Positions 1 through 6,813 of a DNA stretch of 34,347 bases are shown here, in pieces. The translations under genes were made by a program, and so were the position numbers. How positions within the stretch are numbered: position 1 is the first letter of the stretch; each line of letters starts with the position of its first letter. The stretch comes from Paenibacillus camerounensis (GTDB lineage Bacteria > Bacillota > Bacilli > Paenibacillales > Paenibacillaceae). Location: assembly GCF_000723885.1 (NCBI RefSeq), contig NZ_CCDG010000009.1:1-34347 (forward strand), read 5' to 3'. A model generated the notes under the pieces. The model made no database searches, was not told where the DNA came from, and saw nothing but the letters and a program-made list of their open reading frames with translations.

Positions 1-1116
1 GTGAATTATAACCTGAATGGTCAAGTAATCTCGGAGGAGAAACTGAATGGAACCACTGTGGTGGAACGCGCAAGCTATGTTCGCGGAGACCGGCTGCTGG
101 CGAAGAAGGATAAGATAGCCAACAAAGACTATTACTATCTATATAACGGTCATGGTGACGTGGTTCAGATCGTGGATTCAAGCGGCACGGTGAAGAACTA
201 CTACAGCTATGATGCCTGGGGAACCATCACGAGCCAGAAAGAAGAGATTTCTAACTCATTTAAGTACGCGGGTGAAACCTTTGATGCGGAGACTGGACTT
301 TACTATCTGCGGGCACGGTATTATGATCCAAGTATCGGACGGTTTTTAAATGAGGATACGTATGAGGGGCAGATTGATAATCCGCTGAGTCAGAATCTTT
401 ATACGTATGTGCATAATAATCCGTTGATTTACAACGATCCAACGGGACACTTTGTAGGAACAATTACAGGAGCAATACTCGGTGGTATTGTTGGAGGTAT
501 TACCGCTGCTATACAAAAAACCAATATTAAGGCAGGTATAGCCGGAGGGGCTGTGACAGGGGCTATTGGAGGGGCAGCCCTGGATTTGACTCTTGCTACT
601 GGTGGAGCGACGTTTGTGATTTCTCTTTCAATTGCTGCAGGAGCATTGGGCGGAGCTGCGGGTGATGTTGTAAATCAGGCAGGAAACAATCTTGCTAAAG
701 GCAAAAGTGCGACAAGTGATCTAAATGTTCAAAGTATTCTGATTAATGCAGGAATTGGAGCGGCATCTGGTGTATTAGGTGGCGCAACAGCAGTAGTAAT
801 GAAATCATTTGAAGATGCAACAAAGAAAATATTTGAGGGCATTGCATTAAATGCGTTGAAAAGTGGAAATGAAACAGTACTTGATACTTCTATATCTAGT
901 GTTTATAAAGCGGCAGTGAAAATGGGCAATACAAATTCTACTATTGACTATACTGCCACTGTTGTATATAGTGCTTCTTCAAATACATTGGTCTATTTAG
1001 TTAATAATCAAGTTGTCCAAACTGTAGTGGTAAATGTAAATCAAGTACCAACTCAAAACGCTAAGCAATCATATACAAAAGCGGATGGAACAGTAATTAG
1101 GGTACAAAAAGATTGA
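1..1116 (+). CDS. RHS repeat-associated core protein, C-terminal part with variable (toxin-like) tail
   Basis: The reading frame is open from the first base, so the gene is probably cut by the window edge and its real start lies upstream. Residues about 45-150 form a typical RHS repeat-associated core: YD-type repeats (YLYNGHGDVVQ, YYSYDAWG), GLYYLRARYYDPSIGRF and the terminal DPTGH (146-150). In this family the core marks the end of the conserved shell and is followed by a variable, often toxic, C-terminus. Here about 85 Gly/Ala-rich hydrophobic residues (glycine-zipper-like) follow, then about 130 residues I do not recognise. Base composition turns AT-rich right after the core, as expected for an exchanged cassette. 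The next gene is a candidate immunity protein. The RHS assignment is firm; the toxin role is inference. Confidence 0.85.
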   Translation: MNYNLNGQVISEEKLNGTTVVERASYVRGDRLLAKKDKIANKDYYYLYNGHGDVVQIVDSSGTVKNYYSYDAWGTITSQKEEISNSFKYAGETFDAETGLYYLRARYYDPSIGRFLNEDTYEGQIDNPLSQNLYTYVHNNPLIYNDPTGHFVGTITGAILGGIVGGITAAIQKTNIKAGIAGGAVTGAIGGAALDLTLATGGATFVISLSIAAGALGGAAGDVVNQAGNNLAKGKSATSDLNVQSILINAGIGAASGVLGGATAVVMKSFEDATKKIFEGIALNALKSGNETVLDTSISSVYKAAVKMGNTNSTIDYTATVVYSASSNTLVYLVNNQVVQTVVVNVNQVPTQNAKQSYTKADGTVIRVQKD

Positions 1117-1161
1117 TACTCTGTAGCAAAATAATATTTTACAAGAGGTGTAATTTATATA

Positions 1162-1611
1162 GTGAGGATTTTATATGTTAGCAATAAGGTTATATTATTA
1201 GGGATTGCATACTTTTGCGCGTTGTCATTTGCTCCGATTGTTCTTTTAAAGTATGGTGACTTAAGCAAAAGTATGAATATGATTGTGATTTTAATTTGGT
1301 TATTGGCAGTGGTACCACATTGTTATCTTATGTTGTTTGATAAGAAAGTATATTTTAATAATGAGGGTGTTGGATTTCAATCATTATTTAAAAAAAAATT
1401 TATTAAATGGGATGAGGTAAAAGAAGTCGGAGTAGTAATTTATGCTCCTTTTGCGGGTCATGGAACTGCAACTTTTTTGTGCATTTCTACTCAACAGGCT
1501 GTAACTGGGCGAAGTATAGTTGTTTTTGAAGATCATAGTATATATATGAAATACAGAAAATCCCTTATTCCGATTTTAAGAAAATATTGGAAAGGGGAGA
1601 TCATCGGCTGA
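1162..1611 (+). CDS. Small membrane protein with PH-like C-terminal part, candidate RHS immunity protein
   Basis: Starts at GTG, with AAGAGGTG 11 bases upstream, and encodes 149 residues. Two hydrophobic segments (about 10-30 and 38-58) are followed by a soluble part of alternating strands (VYFNNEGVGFQSLFKKKFIKW, then EVGVVIYAP and a final helix). That pattern resembles small bacterial PH-domain membrane proteins, where a YFNNEGV-type strand leads into a W-x-E-V strand. I do not recognise a named family. It sits 45 bases after the RHS gene in the same direction, is equally AT-rich, and is closed by a strong terminator. That arrangement is the usual one for a polymorphic-toxin immunity gene. 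The gene is well supported; the immunity role is inferred from position only. Confidence 0.7.
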   Translation: MRILYVSNKVILLGIAYFCALSFAPIVLLKYGDLSKSMNMIVILIWLLAVVPHCYLMLFDKKVYFNNEGVGFQSLFKKKFIKWDEVKEVGVVIYAPFAGHGTATFLCISTQQAVTGRSIVVFEDHSIYMKYRKSLIPILRKYWKGEIIG

Positions 1612-1616
1612 ATTAA

Positions 1617-1661
1617 AACAAAGACACAAAACGATTCATTTCGTTTTGTGTCTTTGTTTTT
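1617..1661 (+). terminator. Perfect 18-bp hairpin terminator, probably bidirectional
   Basis: An 18-bp perfect stem (1617-1634 with 1641-1658) and 6-base loop TTCATT, followed by T residues and preceded by A residues. It begins 6 bases after the candidate immunity gene and ends the RHS module before the IS remnant. Confidence 0.9.
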
Positions 1662-1680
1662 GCATAATGTAAAAAAATGC

Positions 1681-2403
1681 TTGGAAATCTGGATGCAGGA
1701 GGTAAGGAAGAACGCGTTAAACTCATCGAGCAAGCCGTGAGCCTAGGGGGAATTGCGGAATTGTGCCAACTCTTGGGCGTCTCCTGAACAGGGTTCGCCG
1801 GAAATGCAGGTGGAACGGAACGAACCAGGCTGGAGATCGCGTGGCAGAGAACCTGCTGAAGCGAGACTTTACGGCAGCGAAACCTAAGCAGAAATGGGTA
1901 ACGGATGTGACCCTATACCGGGTAGGTGAACGCTGGCTGTATCTCTCGGCTATAAAAGAGCTGCCCAACAACGAGATTGTTGCCTACCAGTTAAGTGAAC
2001 GTAAAGATAACGAATTCGTTCTACAAACGTTTACCAAAGCATTTGCCAAGCGAAAAGACGTGACCGGAGTGGTCGTTCACAGCGACCAGGGATTCCAGTA
2101 CACGTCTCATGCATACCATGACATGCTGCCAAAGGTTGGCGCCCAAATCAGCATGTCACGCCGGGTCAATTGCGTAGACAATGCCTCTATGGAGAGCTTC
2201 TTCTCGCATCACTAAACGGAAGTGCTCTACCCTTATAATATCCACAAAATGGCGGATGCACAAAAATGAATGAAGAAATACATTCAATTTTACAACCGAA
2301 GACGACCACAGCGTAAATTAAACAAACTGACGTCGGTAGATTACTGACGCCAGTTTGCTGCTTAGGTATTTTTTTCAATGTCTACTAATTGGGGGGGTGA
2401 CCA
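1681..2403 (+). mobile_element. Decayed IS3-family insertion sequence remnant
   Basis: Transposase fragments run from about 1681 (GGKEERVKLIEQAVSLGG, followed by QLLGVS) to 2362. Near 2380-2403 there is an end-like sequence, TGTCTACTAATTGGGGGGGT, typical of the right ends of IS150-type elements. No matching left end was found between the 1617-1661 terminator and 1681, so the left side appears deleted. No target-site duplication can be recognised. Confidence 0.75.
1763..2365 (+). pseudogene. IS3-family transposase (orfB, rve integrase core), broken
   Basis: The main fragment carries the DDE integrase core: D in KWVTDVTLY, D in VVHSDQGFQYTS and E in SMESFF. It is interrupted in frame by TAA at about 2212, TGA at about 2266 and TGA at 2345, yet translation through these stops continues the family sequence (TEVLYPYNIHKM, KKYIQFYNRRRPQ, RQFAA). 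At the front, a separate piece ending LLGVS is in another frame and joins LNRVRRKCRWNG near 1775-1790, which indicates an internal deletion of the region before the catalytic core. The element should be inactive. Assignment to the IS3 family (IS150-like) rests on the catalytic motifs and the NRRRPQ ending. Confidence 0.85.
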
Positions 2404-2454
2404 TCCACTCCATGTGGCTTTTCTTTTTCCTAAAAGACTGAGTGATGTTTGTAT

Positions 2455-2499
2455 TTGACACCCAACCTCATATAATGTATATATTAAATATATACATTA
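2455..2499 (+). promoter_or_regulatory. Promoter with 27-bp palindromic operator before the GntR/ABC operon
   Basis: A consensus -35 TTGACA (2455-2460) is followed after 17 bases by TATATA (2478-2483). A perfect palindrome covers 2473-2499: 13-bp arms TAATGTATATATT and AATATATACATTA around one A, overlapping the -10. YtrA-type GntR regulators typically repress their own operon, so this is the likely operator of the next gene. Confidence 0.7.
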
Positions 2500-2533
2500 A
2501 ACACATTACACCGAAGGATGATGGTGCCGCAGC

Positions 2534-2914
2534 ATGAACATTTTGATATCAAGTACATCAGGAGAGCCGATCTATGCCCAGATTGTGACGCAGATCCGGC
2601 AGCTGATTCTGCAAGGGGAGCTGGGAGCCGGGACACCTCTGCCGTCCATCCGCCAGCTGGCGAAGGAGCTGCAGATCAGCGTGATCACGACCAAACGGGC
2701 TTACGAGGAGCTGGAGCGGGAGGGTCTGATCAACTCGATCGTCGGGAAGGGCTCTTTTGTATCCGGGGCGGATCAGGAATTCATCAAGGAGCAGCGGCTG
2801 CGGATACTGGAGCTGAAGCTGAAGGAAGTTATTGAGGAGAGCAGGCAGCTGGGGCTGTCTTATGGAGAGCTGACAGAGATGCTGAAACTTATCTACGAGG
2901 AGGAGCAGGAATGA
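2534..2914 (+). CDS. GntR-family transcriptional regulator, YtrA subfamily
   Basis: This 126-residue protein has an N-terminal winged helix-turn-helix (about residues 9-75: PIYAQIVTQIRQLI, LPSIRQLAKEL, ITTKRAYEELEREG, VGKGSFVS), followed only by a short helical tail of about 45 residues. That is the layout of the YtrA subfamily, which lacks the large effector domain of other GntR proteins. Its stop codon overlaps the ATG of the ABC ATPase (ATGA), so the two are translationally coupled. YtrA-type regulators usually control the ABC transporter encoded with them, often in response to cell-envelope stress. The palindrome over its promoter is the likely binding site. The inducer cannot be read from sequence. 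Confidence 0.9.
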   Translation: MNILISSTSGEPIYAQIVTQIRQLILQGELGAGTPLPSIRQLAKELQISVITTKRAYEELEREGLINSIVGKGSFVSGADQEFIKEQRLRILELKLKEVIEESRQLGLSYGELTEMLKLIYEEEQE

Positions 2915-3780
2915 GCGATTGTATCAGGCTGGAGCATGTACATAAGAGCTATGGGACTTTTGCGCTGCAGGACATTTCGCTGGGGATTAAGGAAGGCTAT
3001 ATTACCGGACTGATCGGCCCGAACGGCGCTGGCAAAACCACGCTAATCCAGATGATCATGGGCATGGTCCGCCCGGACCGGGGTGACGTTCAATTGTTCG
3101 GCGGGCAGAATAAAGAGCAGGTGCCGGCGGTTAAGGAACGGATCGGCTATGTGTCGGACGAGAATATTTACTACGAGCAGCTTACGGTCAAGCAGATGAA
3201 AAAGGTAATCGCCCCCTTCTACAGCCGCTGGAATGAGGATACATATGTGAAGTACCAGGAGCTGTTCAGGCTGTCTCCGGGCAAGAAGATCAGGGATCTG
3301 TCCAAGGGGATGAAAATCAAATTTTCACTCGCCATCGCTCTATCCCACAGTGCAGATCTGCTTATTATGGACGAACCTACGTCAGGGCTTGATCCGGTAT
3401 TCCGCCGGGAGCTGCTGGATCTGTTAACGGAACACATCCAGGACGAGAAAAAATCCATTCTGTTCTCCACCCATAACACGACCGATCTTGACCGGATTGC
3501 TGACTATATTGTATTTGTGAATGACGGGCGGATTGTGTTTGATGAGATGAAGGAAGCACTGGCGGAGAAATATCTGCTCGTTAAAGGCGGCAAGGAGCTG
3601 CTCGACCGCGACACCCGGCGCCTGTTCCTGGGAATCCGCGAGAGCGCACACGGCTTTGAAGGGCTGATGGGCAACCGTGCAGAGGGCGAGCGGTACTTTA
3701 AGGACACGGCTATCTGCGAGACACCTACGCTGGAGGAAATTATGTATTTCTCGGTAAAAGGGAGTGAGCTGCGTGTATAA
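2911..3780 (+). CDS. ABC transporter ATP-binding protein
   Basis: A 289-residue ABC ATPase. Walker A is GPNGAGKT (36-43), the Walker B region is LLIMDEPTSGLD, and the H-loop is STHNTTD. The signature is LSKGMKIK instead of the canonical LSGGQ, a variant common in the YtrB/CcmA-like group. A C-terminal extension of about 80 residues follows the nucleotide-binding domain. It should power the membrane protein encoded next, whose start lies inside the end of this gene. Together with the GntR regulator this forms a three-gene operon of the YtrAB type. Such systems are associated with envelope stress or peptide antibiotic response; the substrate here is unknown. Confidence 0.92.
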   Translation: MSDCIRLEHVHKSYGTFALQDISLGIKEGYITGLIGPNGAGKTTLIQMIMGMVRPDRGDVQLFGGQNKEQVPAVKERIGYVSDENIYYEQLTVKQMKKVIAPFYSRWNEDTYVKYQELFRLSPGKKIRDLSKGMKIKFSLAIALSHSADLLIMDEPTSGLDPVFRRELLDLLTEHIQDEKKSILFSTHNTTDLDRIADYIVFVNDGRIVFDEMKEALAEKYLLVKGGKELLDRDTRRLFLGIRESAHGFEGLMGNRAEGERYFKDTAICETPTLEEIMYFSVKGSELRV

Positions 3781-4411
3781 TTCATTTCATCTCATCCGCA
3801 AAGATCTCATTATTGTGCAAAAGTTCATTCTGCTGCTGATCCCATACTATATGGTCATGGGCTTTACGAACTTTGATAACTACACCGTGTTCGCCCTGCT
3901 CCCGGCCATGCTGCTCCTGATTAATACCTGCACAATGGATGTACAGCAGAATAACCAGAAATTCCTGGTCAGCCTGCCTGTTCCGAGACAGCAAATTGTA
4001 CTGGCCAAATATTTGGCCATGCTGCCTTACTCCGTGCTAAGCTTCGCCTGCACCGTTCTGCTATATTTCATCGCCTTCTCAGTCGGCCGGACCACTGAGC
4101 CGCTTGCCTGGAGGGAGCTGCTGCTATGCATCGCCGGATTCCCGCTGCTCGCCTCCTTCTACCTTCCGCTTCATTACTGGCTGGGCCGCAAAGGAACACA
4201 GGTGGTCAATATGGTGTTTATCATGCTGATTATGCTTAATTTCGCTGCAATAAAACAGCTGATGGAATGGTTTCCCGGACTGGCGGAATGGGTGAGCAGC
4301 GGAAAGGCGGACAGTCTGCTGCTTCCGGTAATTGCTGTCCTTGGTTATGTACTGATTCTATTCTGCTCCTACCTGATCTCGCTGCGGGTGTTCACTGCCA
4401 AGGACATTTAG
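3773..4411 (+). CDS. ABC-2 type transporter permease
   Basis: About 212 residues with roughly six hydrophobic segments (for example ILLLIPYYMVMGF, LLPAMLLLINTC, LSFACTVLLYFIAFSV, VVNMVFIMLIMLNF, LLPVIAVLGYVLILF). It ends in a short hydrophilic stretch. The motif NQKFLVSLPVPRQQIVLAKY is characteristic of ABC-2-like permeases paired with this ATPase type. I chose the GTG at 3773 because AGGGAG lies 8 bases upstream; a GTG at 3764 is also in frame. It overlaps the ATPase gene by 8 bases and completes the operon. It should form the membrane channel of the transporter; direction and substrate cannot be inferred. Confidence 0.85.
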   Translation: MYNSFHLIRKDLIIVQKFILLLIPYYMVMGFTNFDNYTVFALLPAMLLLINTCTMDVQQNNQKFLVSLPVPRQQIVLAKYLAMLPYSVLSFACTVLLYFIAFSVGRTTEPLAWRELLLCIAGFPLLASFYLPLHYWLGRKGTQVVNMVFIMLIMLNFAAIKQLMEWFPGLAEWVSSGKADSLLLPVIAVLGYVLILFCSYLISLRVFTAKDI

Positions 4412-4751
4412 TGTACAAAAGCCCGCATTGCTTGCAAAAGTAGTGCTATATAAACAATGCGATGACCTCTGGAGAAGCCGGGGGTCTTTTTGGCTTCGGT
4501 AATGTAACTTAACTGGCTGAACTCGCTGAAACCTTTCTCCGCAAAGCCTGCAACTAAACTCACTCTGAATCGACCCAAAAAGCAATATTGGCCCAGTATA
4601 GTTGCACGGAATACACTTAAACGGGCTTTGGGCGGAAAAAGTGGCGTTTTAAGTGTACAGAGTGCAATTAAGCAGGGACGAGATATACTTAATAGTAAAT
4701 AAAGGGAACCATTCCTTGATTATTGGGGTCGTATTAAGTGAGGTGAAGCGC
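4412..4751. other. Gene-free stretch with a long inverted repeat
   Basis: About 340 bases without a convincing gene. It contains the 4602-4667 inverted repeat, listed separately. GAAGCC/GGCTTC near 4474-4496 flanks a T-run and could be a weak terminator for the ABC operon. The sigma-factor frame stays open back to 4653, but that extension runs through the inverted repeat and is probably not translated. Confidence 0.5.
4602..4667. repeat. Imperfect inverted repeat (20-nt arms)
   Basis: The left arm (4602-4621) reads TTGCAC, four mismatched bases, TACACTTAAA. The right arm (4648-4667) is its reverse complement with the same central mismatch. The 26-base loop contains GGCGGAAAAAGTGGCG, similar in wording to the GTGG-A5-CGCCAC repeats near 11.1 kb. 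It may be a small dispersed element or an attenuator hairpin before the sigma-factor gene. Confidence 0.6.
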
Positions 4752-5405
4752 TTGGAGCTGAATGGACGGAAGGATAAATTCAAGAGTGGGCTGATGGTCC
4801 GGTCGAATGATGAGCAGAGGACTGAGCTGGAGGATAAGCTGAAGTCTGCTGAAGCGATGGACGAAGACCAGCTGCGGCAGATTATGAGCCTGTACGGTAA
4901 TGATATCTGGAATTATATCTACTATCTAACTAAAAACACGGAGCAGGCGGAGGAGCTTACGCAGGAGGTATTTATTAAATGCTTCTACCGGATCGGCACG
5001 TACAAGGGAACAGCCAGCCTGAAGGCCTGGCTGCTCGCGATTGCACGGAATACAGCGTTCTCTTACCGCAAGTCACGCTTTTTCCGTACCGGCTTATGGG
5101 GCGGGGTGCAGAGCATTACGCCGGCTTCCCGGGAGCACGAGGGGGCAGAACCGGAAGATGAGCCGCTGTTCGGGACCGTACGCTCGGCAGAGATGGAGTA
5201 TATGGGCAACCAGCAGATACGGGACATCTGGAGCCTCATTATGAAGCTGCCGGATAAGCTGCGTGAGGTGCTGGTGCTGGATCTGAAGACTGGGCTGTCG
5301 ATCCATGAAATTGCCGCACTGACTGAGCTGCCGCCGGGAACAGTCAAATCGCGGCTGCACCGGGCACGCCGTAAAATCCAGAATAAACTAAGGGGGTTAC
5401 AATGA
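4752..5405 (+). CDS. ECF-like RNA polymerase sigma factor (sigma-70 family)
   Basis: About 217 residues. Region 2 is recognisable (LYGNDIWNYIYYLTKN, AEELTQEVFIKCFY, SLKAWLLAIARNTAFSYRK) and so is region 4 (LPDKLREVLVLDLKTG, SIHEIAALTELPPGTVKSR, LHRARRKI). These are the only sigma domains present, as in extracytoplasmic-function factors. The start is uncertain: TTG 4752 has GAGGTG 6 bases upstream, ATG 4794 gives a length closer to homologues but a weak site, and the frame is open to GTG 4653. It overlaps the next gene by ATGA, which is the normal coupling of a sigma factor with its anti-sigma partner. It should direct RNA polymerase to a small regulon under an envelope signal; the regulon is unknown. 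Confidence 0.88.
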   Translation: MELNGRKDKFKSGLMVRSNDEQRTELEDKLKSAEAMDEDQLRQIMSLYGNDIWNYIYYLTKNTEQAEELTQEVFIKCFYRIGTYKGTASLKAWLLAIARNTAFSYRKSRFFRTGLWGGVQSITPASREHEGAEPEDEPLFGTVRSAEMEYMGNQQIRDIWSLIMKLPDKLREVLVLDLKTGLSIHEIAALTELPPGTVKSRLHRARRKIQNKLRGLQ

Positions 5406-6601
5406 TGGATGAACGTGAGCCGCAGTGGTATGAGCAGGCCCGTAAGGGGCCGTTCCAAGAGGCCAGGTTTACCGATTCCTCTGCCGAGCGGGTGATGCGG
5501 AGATTGCGTGCGGAAGCGGAGCCGGCCCCTCCCCGCTCCCGGCGCATGCCCAGGGTGGCGGTTATGGCTGCCCTTATCCTCTTATTGCTGGCCGGAGCTT
5601 TTTATCTGAAGAACGGACCTCTCGGCAGAGAAACCCCCGCAGGGGTTAAGGCCCCTGTGGAAGAACAGGTTAAGCCTACAGATGAAGCGCTAAAGAAGAC
5701 TGCTGAACGGCTGATGCTGGAGCAATTGGGTCAGCAGCTACCCTTTGAAAAGCTGGACCGGATAAAAATGCCGGGGCAGGCAGAGCTCATCTACAGAGAG
5801 AACGAGCTGTCTGATTCTTATGCCTTCATCTGGATTGATGCGGAAACGGGGGAAGCGGCCGCGTTCAGCATGAGCGCATCCGTTGAAGCGGATGATATTG
5901 ACAAGACGCTGATAAATGAAGCTGGCGATAAGCTGCAAAAGCTCGGTTATACAGGGGAATTTCAGGCTACGGGTATAACACGTTATGTTTCTTATGGGCG
6001 TACTGCGGATAAGACGGTTCAGGTTATCAATGTTGTTCATGCAGCAGGCGCAGATATTAACTTTACGAACGGAGTCTATGTCAGGGCCAGTTTCAATGTA
6101 AATCAGAAGCAGGTTAGTGAGGAGCTTAAACAAGCCGGACTGGAAGCACTCGGAATGCTTAGATTCAGCAGCTTGGCAGACCAGCTGACCAGAGTTGTCC
6201 GCTCCACAACGGAAGGTGCAGGCGATGAAATTACGCTGTATTACGGCGACGGCCGGGGCGGAGATACATTTGTAACCTTCGATTATGCAACCCGGGCTAT
6301 TCTGGATGTAGCTGATTATGCACTGAATCTTGTGGATCTGGGTGACTCCCGGAATGACGAGGAACGGGGTGAGCAGCTGCTCAATATGGACGATGCGATA
6401 CTTCAGAGCACAGCCGCAGCCATCGCAGACAAACTGTATGGAATCCGCCTGGTGGAGGATTACATGATAGTCAAGAACGGATCAATGCCGGGAAAGGTTA
6501 CGTTTGAGAGCCGCAGCGGTGCACCGGCGATTGAAGTCTCTTACAATCTCGACGGCGTCATGTACAGCTTCTCTGTAAAAAGAGAAACCAACTCACTATA
6601 A
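5402..6601 (+). CDS. Membrane-anchored probable anti-sigma partner of the ECF factor
   Basis: A 399-residue protein with a short cytosolic N-terminus (1-50, rich in Arg and Glu) and one transmembrane helix (about 51-69, ending LLLLAGAFYLK). A roughly 330-residue extracellular part follows. That part holds at least two repeats of a fold like YcdB/PepSY modules: AFIWIDAETGEAAAF and TFVTFDYATRAILDVADY are each preceded by a helical segment. I do not see the zinc-binding H-x3-C-x2-C motif of ZAS anti-sigma factors. The start overlaps the sigma gene stop (ATGA), and single-pass topology with a coupled start is how anti-sigma factors are arranged. Anti-sigma activity is inferred from context. A terminator follows within 60 bases. 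Confidence 0.75.
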   Translation: MMDEREPQWYEQARKGPFQEARFTDSSAERVMRRLRAEAEPAPPRSRRMPRVAVMAALILLLLAGAFYLKNGPLGRETPAGVKAPVEEQVKPTDEALKKTAERLMLEQLGQQLPFEKLDRIKMPGQAELIYRENELSDSYAFIWIDAETGEAAAFSMSASVEADDIDKTLINEAGDKLQKLGYTGEFQATGITRYVSYGRTADKTVQVINVVHAAGADINFTNGVYVRASFNVNQKQVSEELKQAGLEALGMLRFSSLADQLTRVVRSTTEGAGDEITLYYGDGRGGDTFVTFDYATRAILDVADYALNLVDLGDSRNDEERGEQLLNMDDAILQSTAAAIADKLYGIRLVEDYMIVKNGSMPGKVTFESRSGAPAIEVSYNLDGVMYSFSVKRETNSL

Positions 6602-6631
6602 TAATGAAGAGATTTATATGTGATGAAGAAG

Positions 6632-6664
6632 AGACGCAGGCCTGCAGCAGGCTGCGTCTTTTTA
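6632..6664 (+). terminator. Rho-independent terminator of the sigma/anti-sigma operon
   Basis: AGACGCAG and CCTG pair with CAGG and CTGCGTCT (one bulged G) in a 12-bp stem, directly followed by a T-run at 6659-6664. Confidence 0.85.
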
Positions 6665-6710
6665 TTGCAAAAGTCCGCTGAAGGCCGTACAAAGTCTTTG
6701 CGGGGTTATT

Positions 6711-6739
6711 TTGCGTAACAAAACAACTATTGCTATACT
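6711..6739 (+). promoter_or_regulatory. Probable sigma-A promoter for the LTA-synthase-like gene
   Basis: TTGCGT (6711-6716), a 17-base spacer and TATACT (6734-6739), with an extended -10 TG at 6731-6732. It lies about 75 bases before the chosen start. Confidence 0.5.
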
Positions 6740-6813
6740 AGAGAAATCTGAACTTTTACAAATATGTGGAATTTAGTTAACAGAAAATTGGTATGGAAGT
6801 AAGAGGGATTATT

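Noticed and set aside
4705..4735. ECF-type promoter GGAAC...CGTATT before the sigma gene
   Set aside because: The spacer of about 20 bases is too long for ECF promoters, and the start point would fall on the ribosome binding site of the 4752 start.
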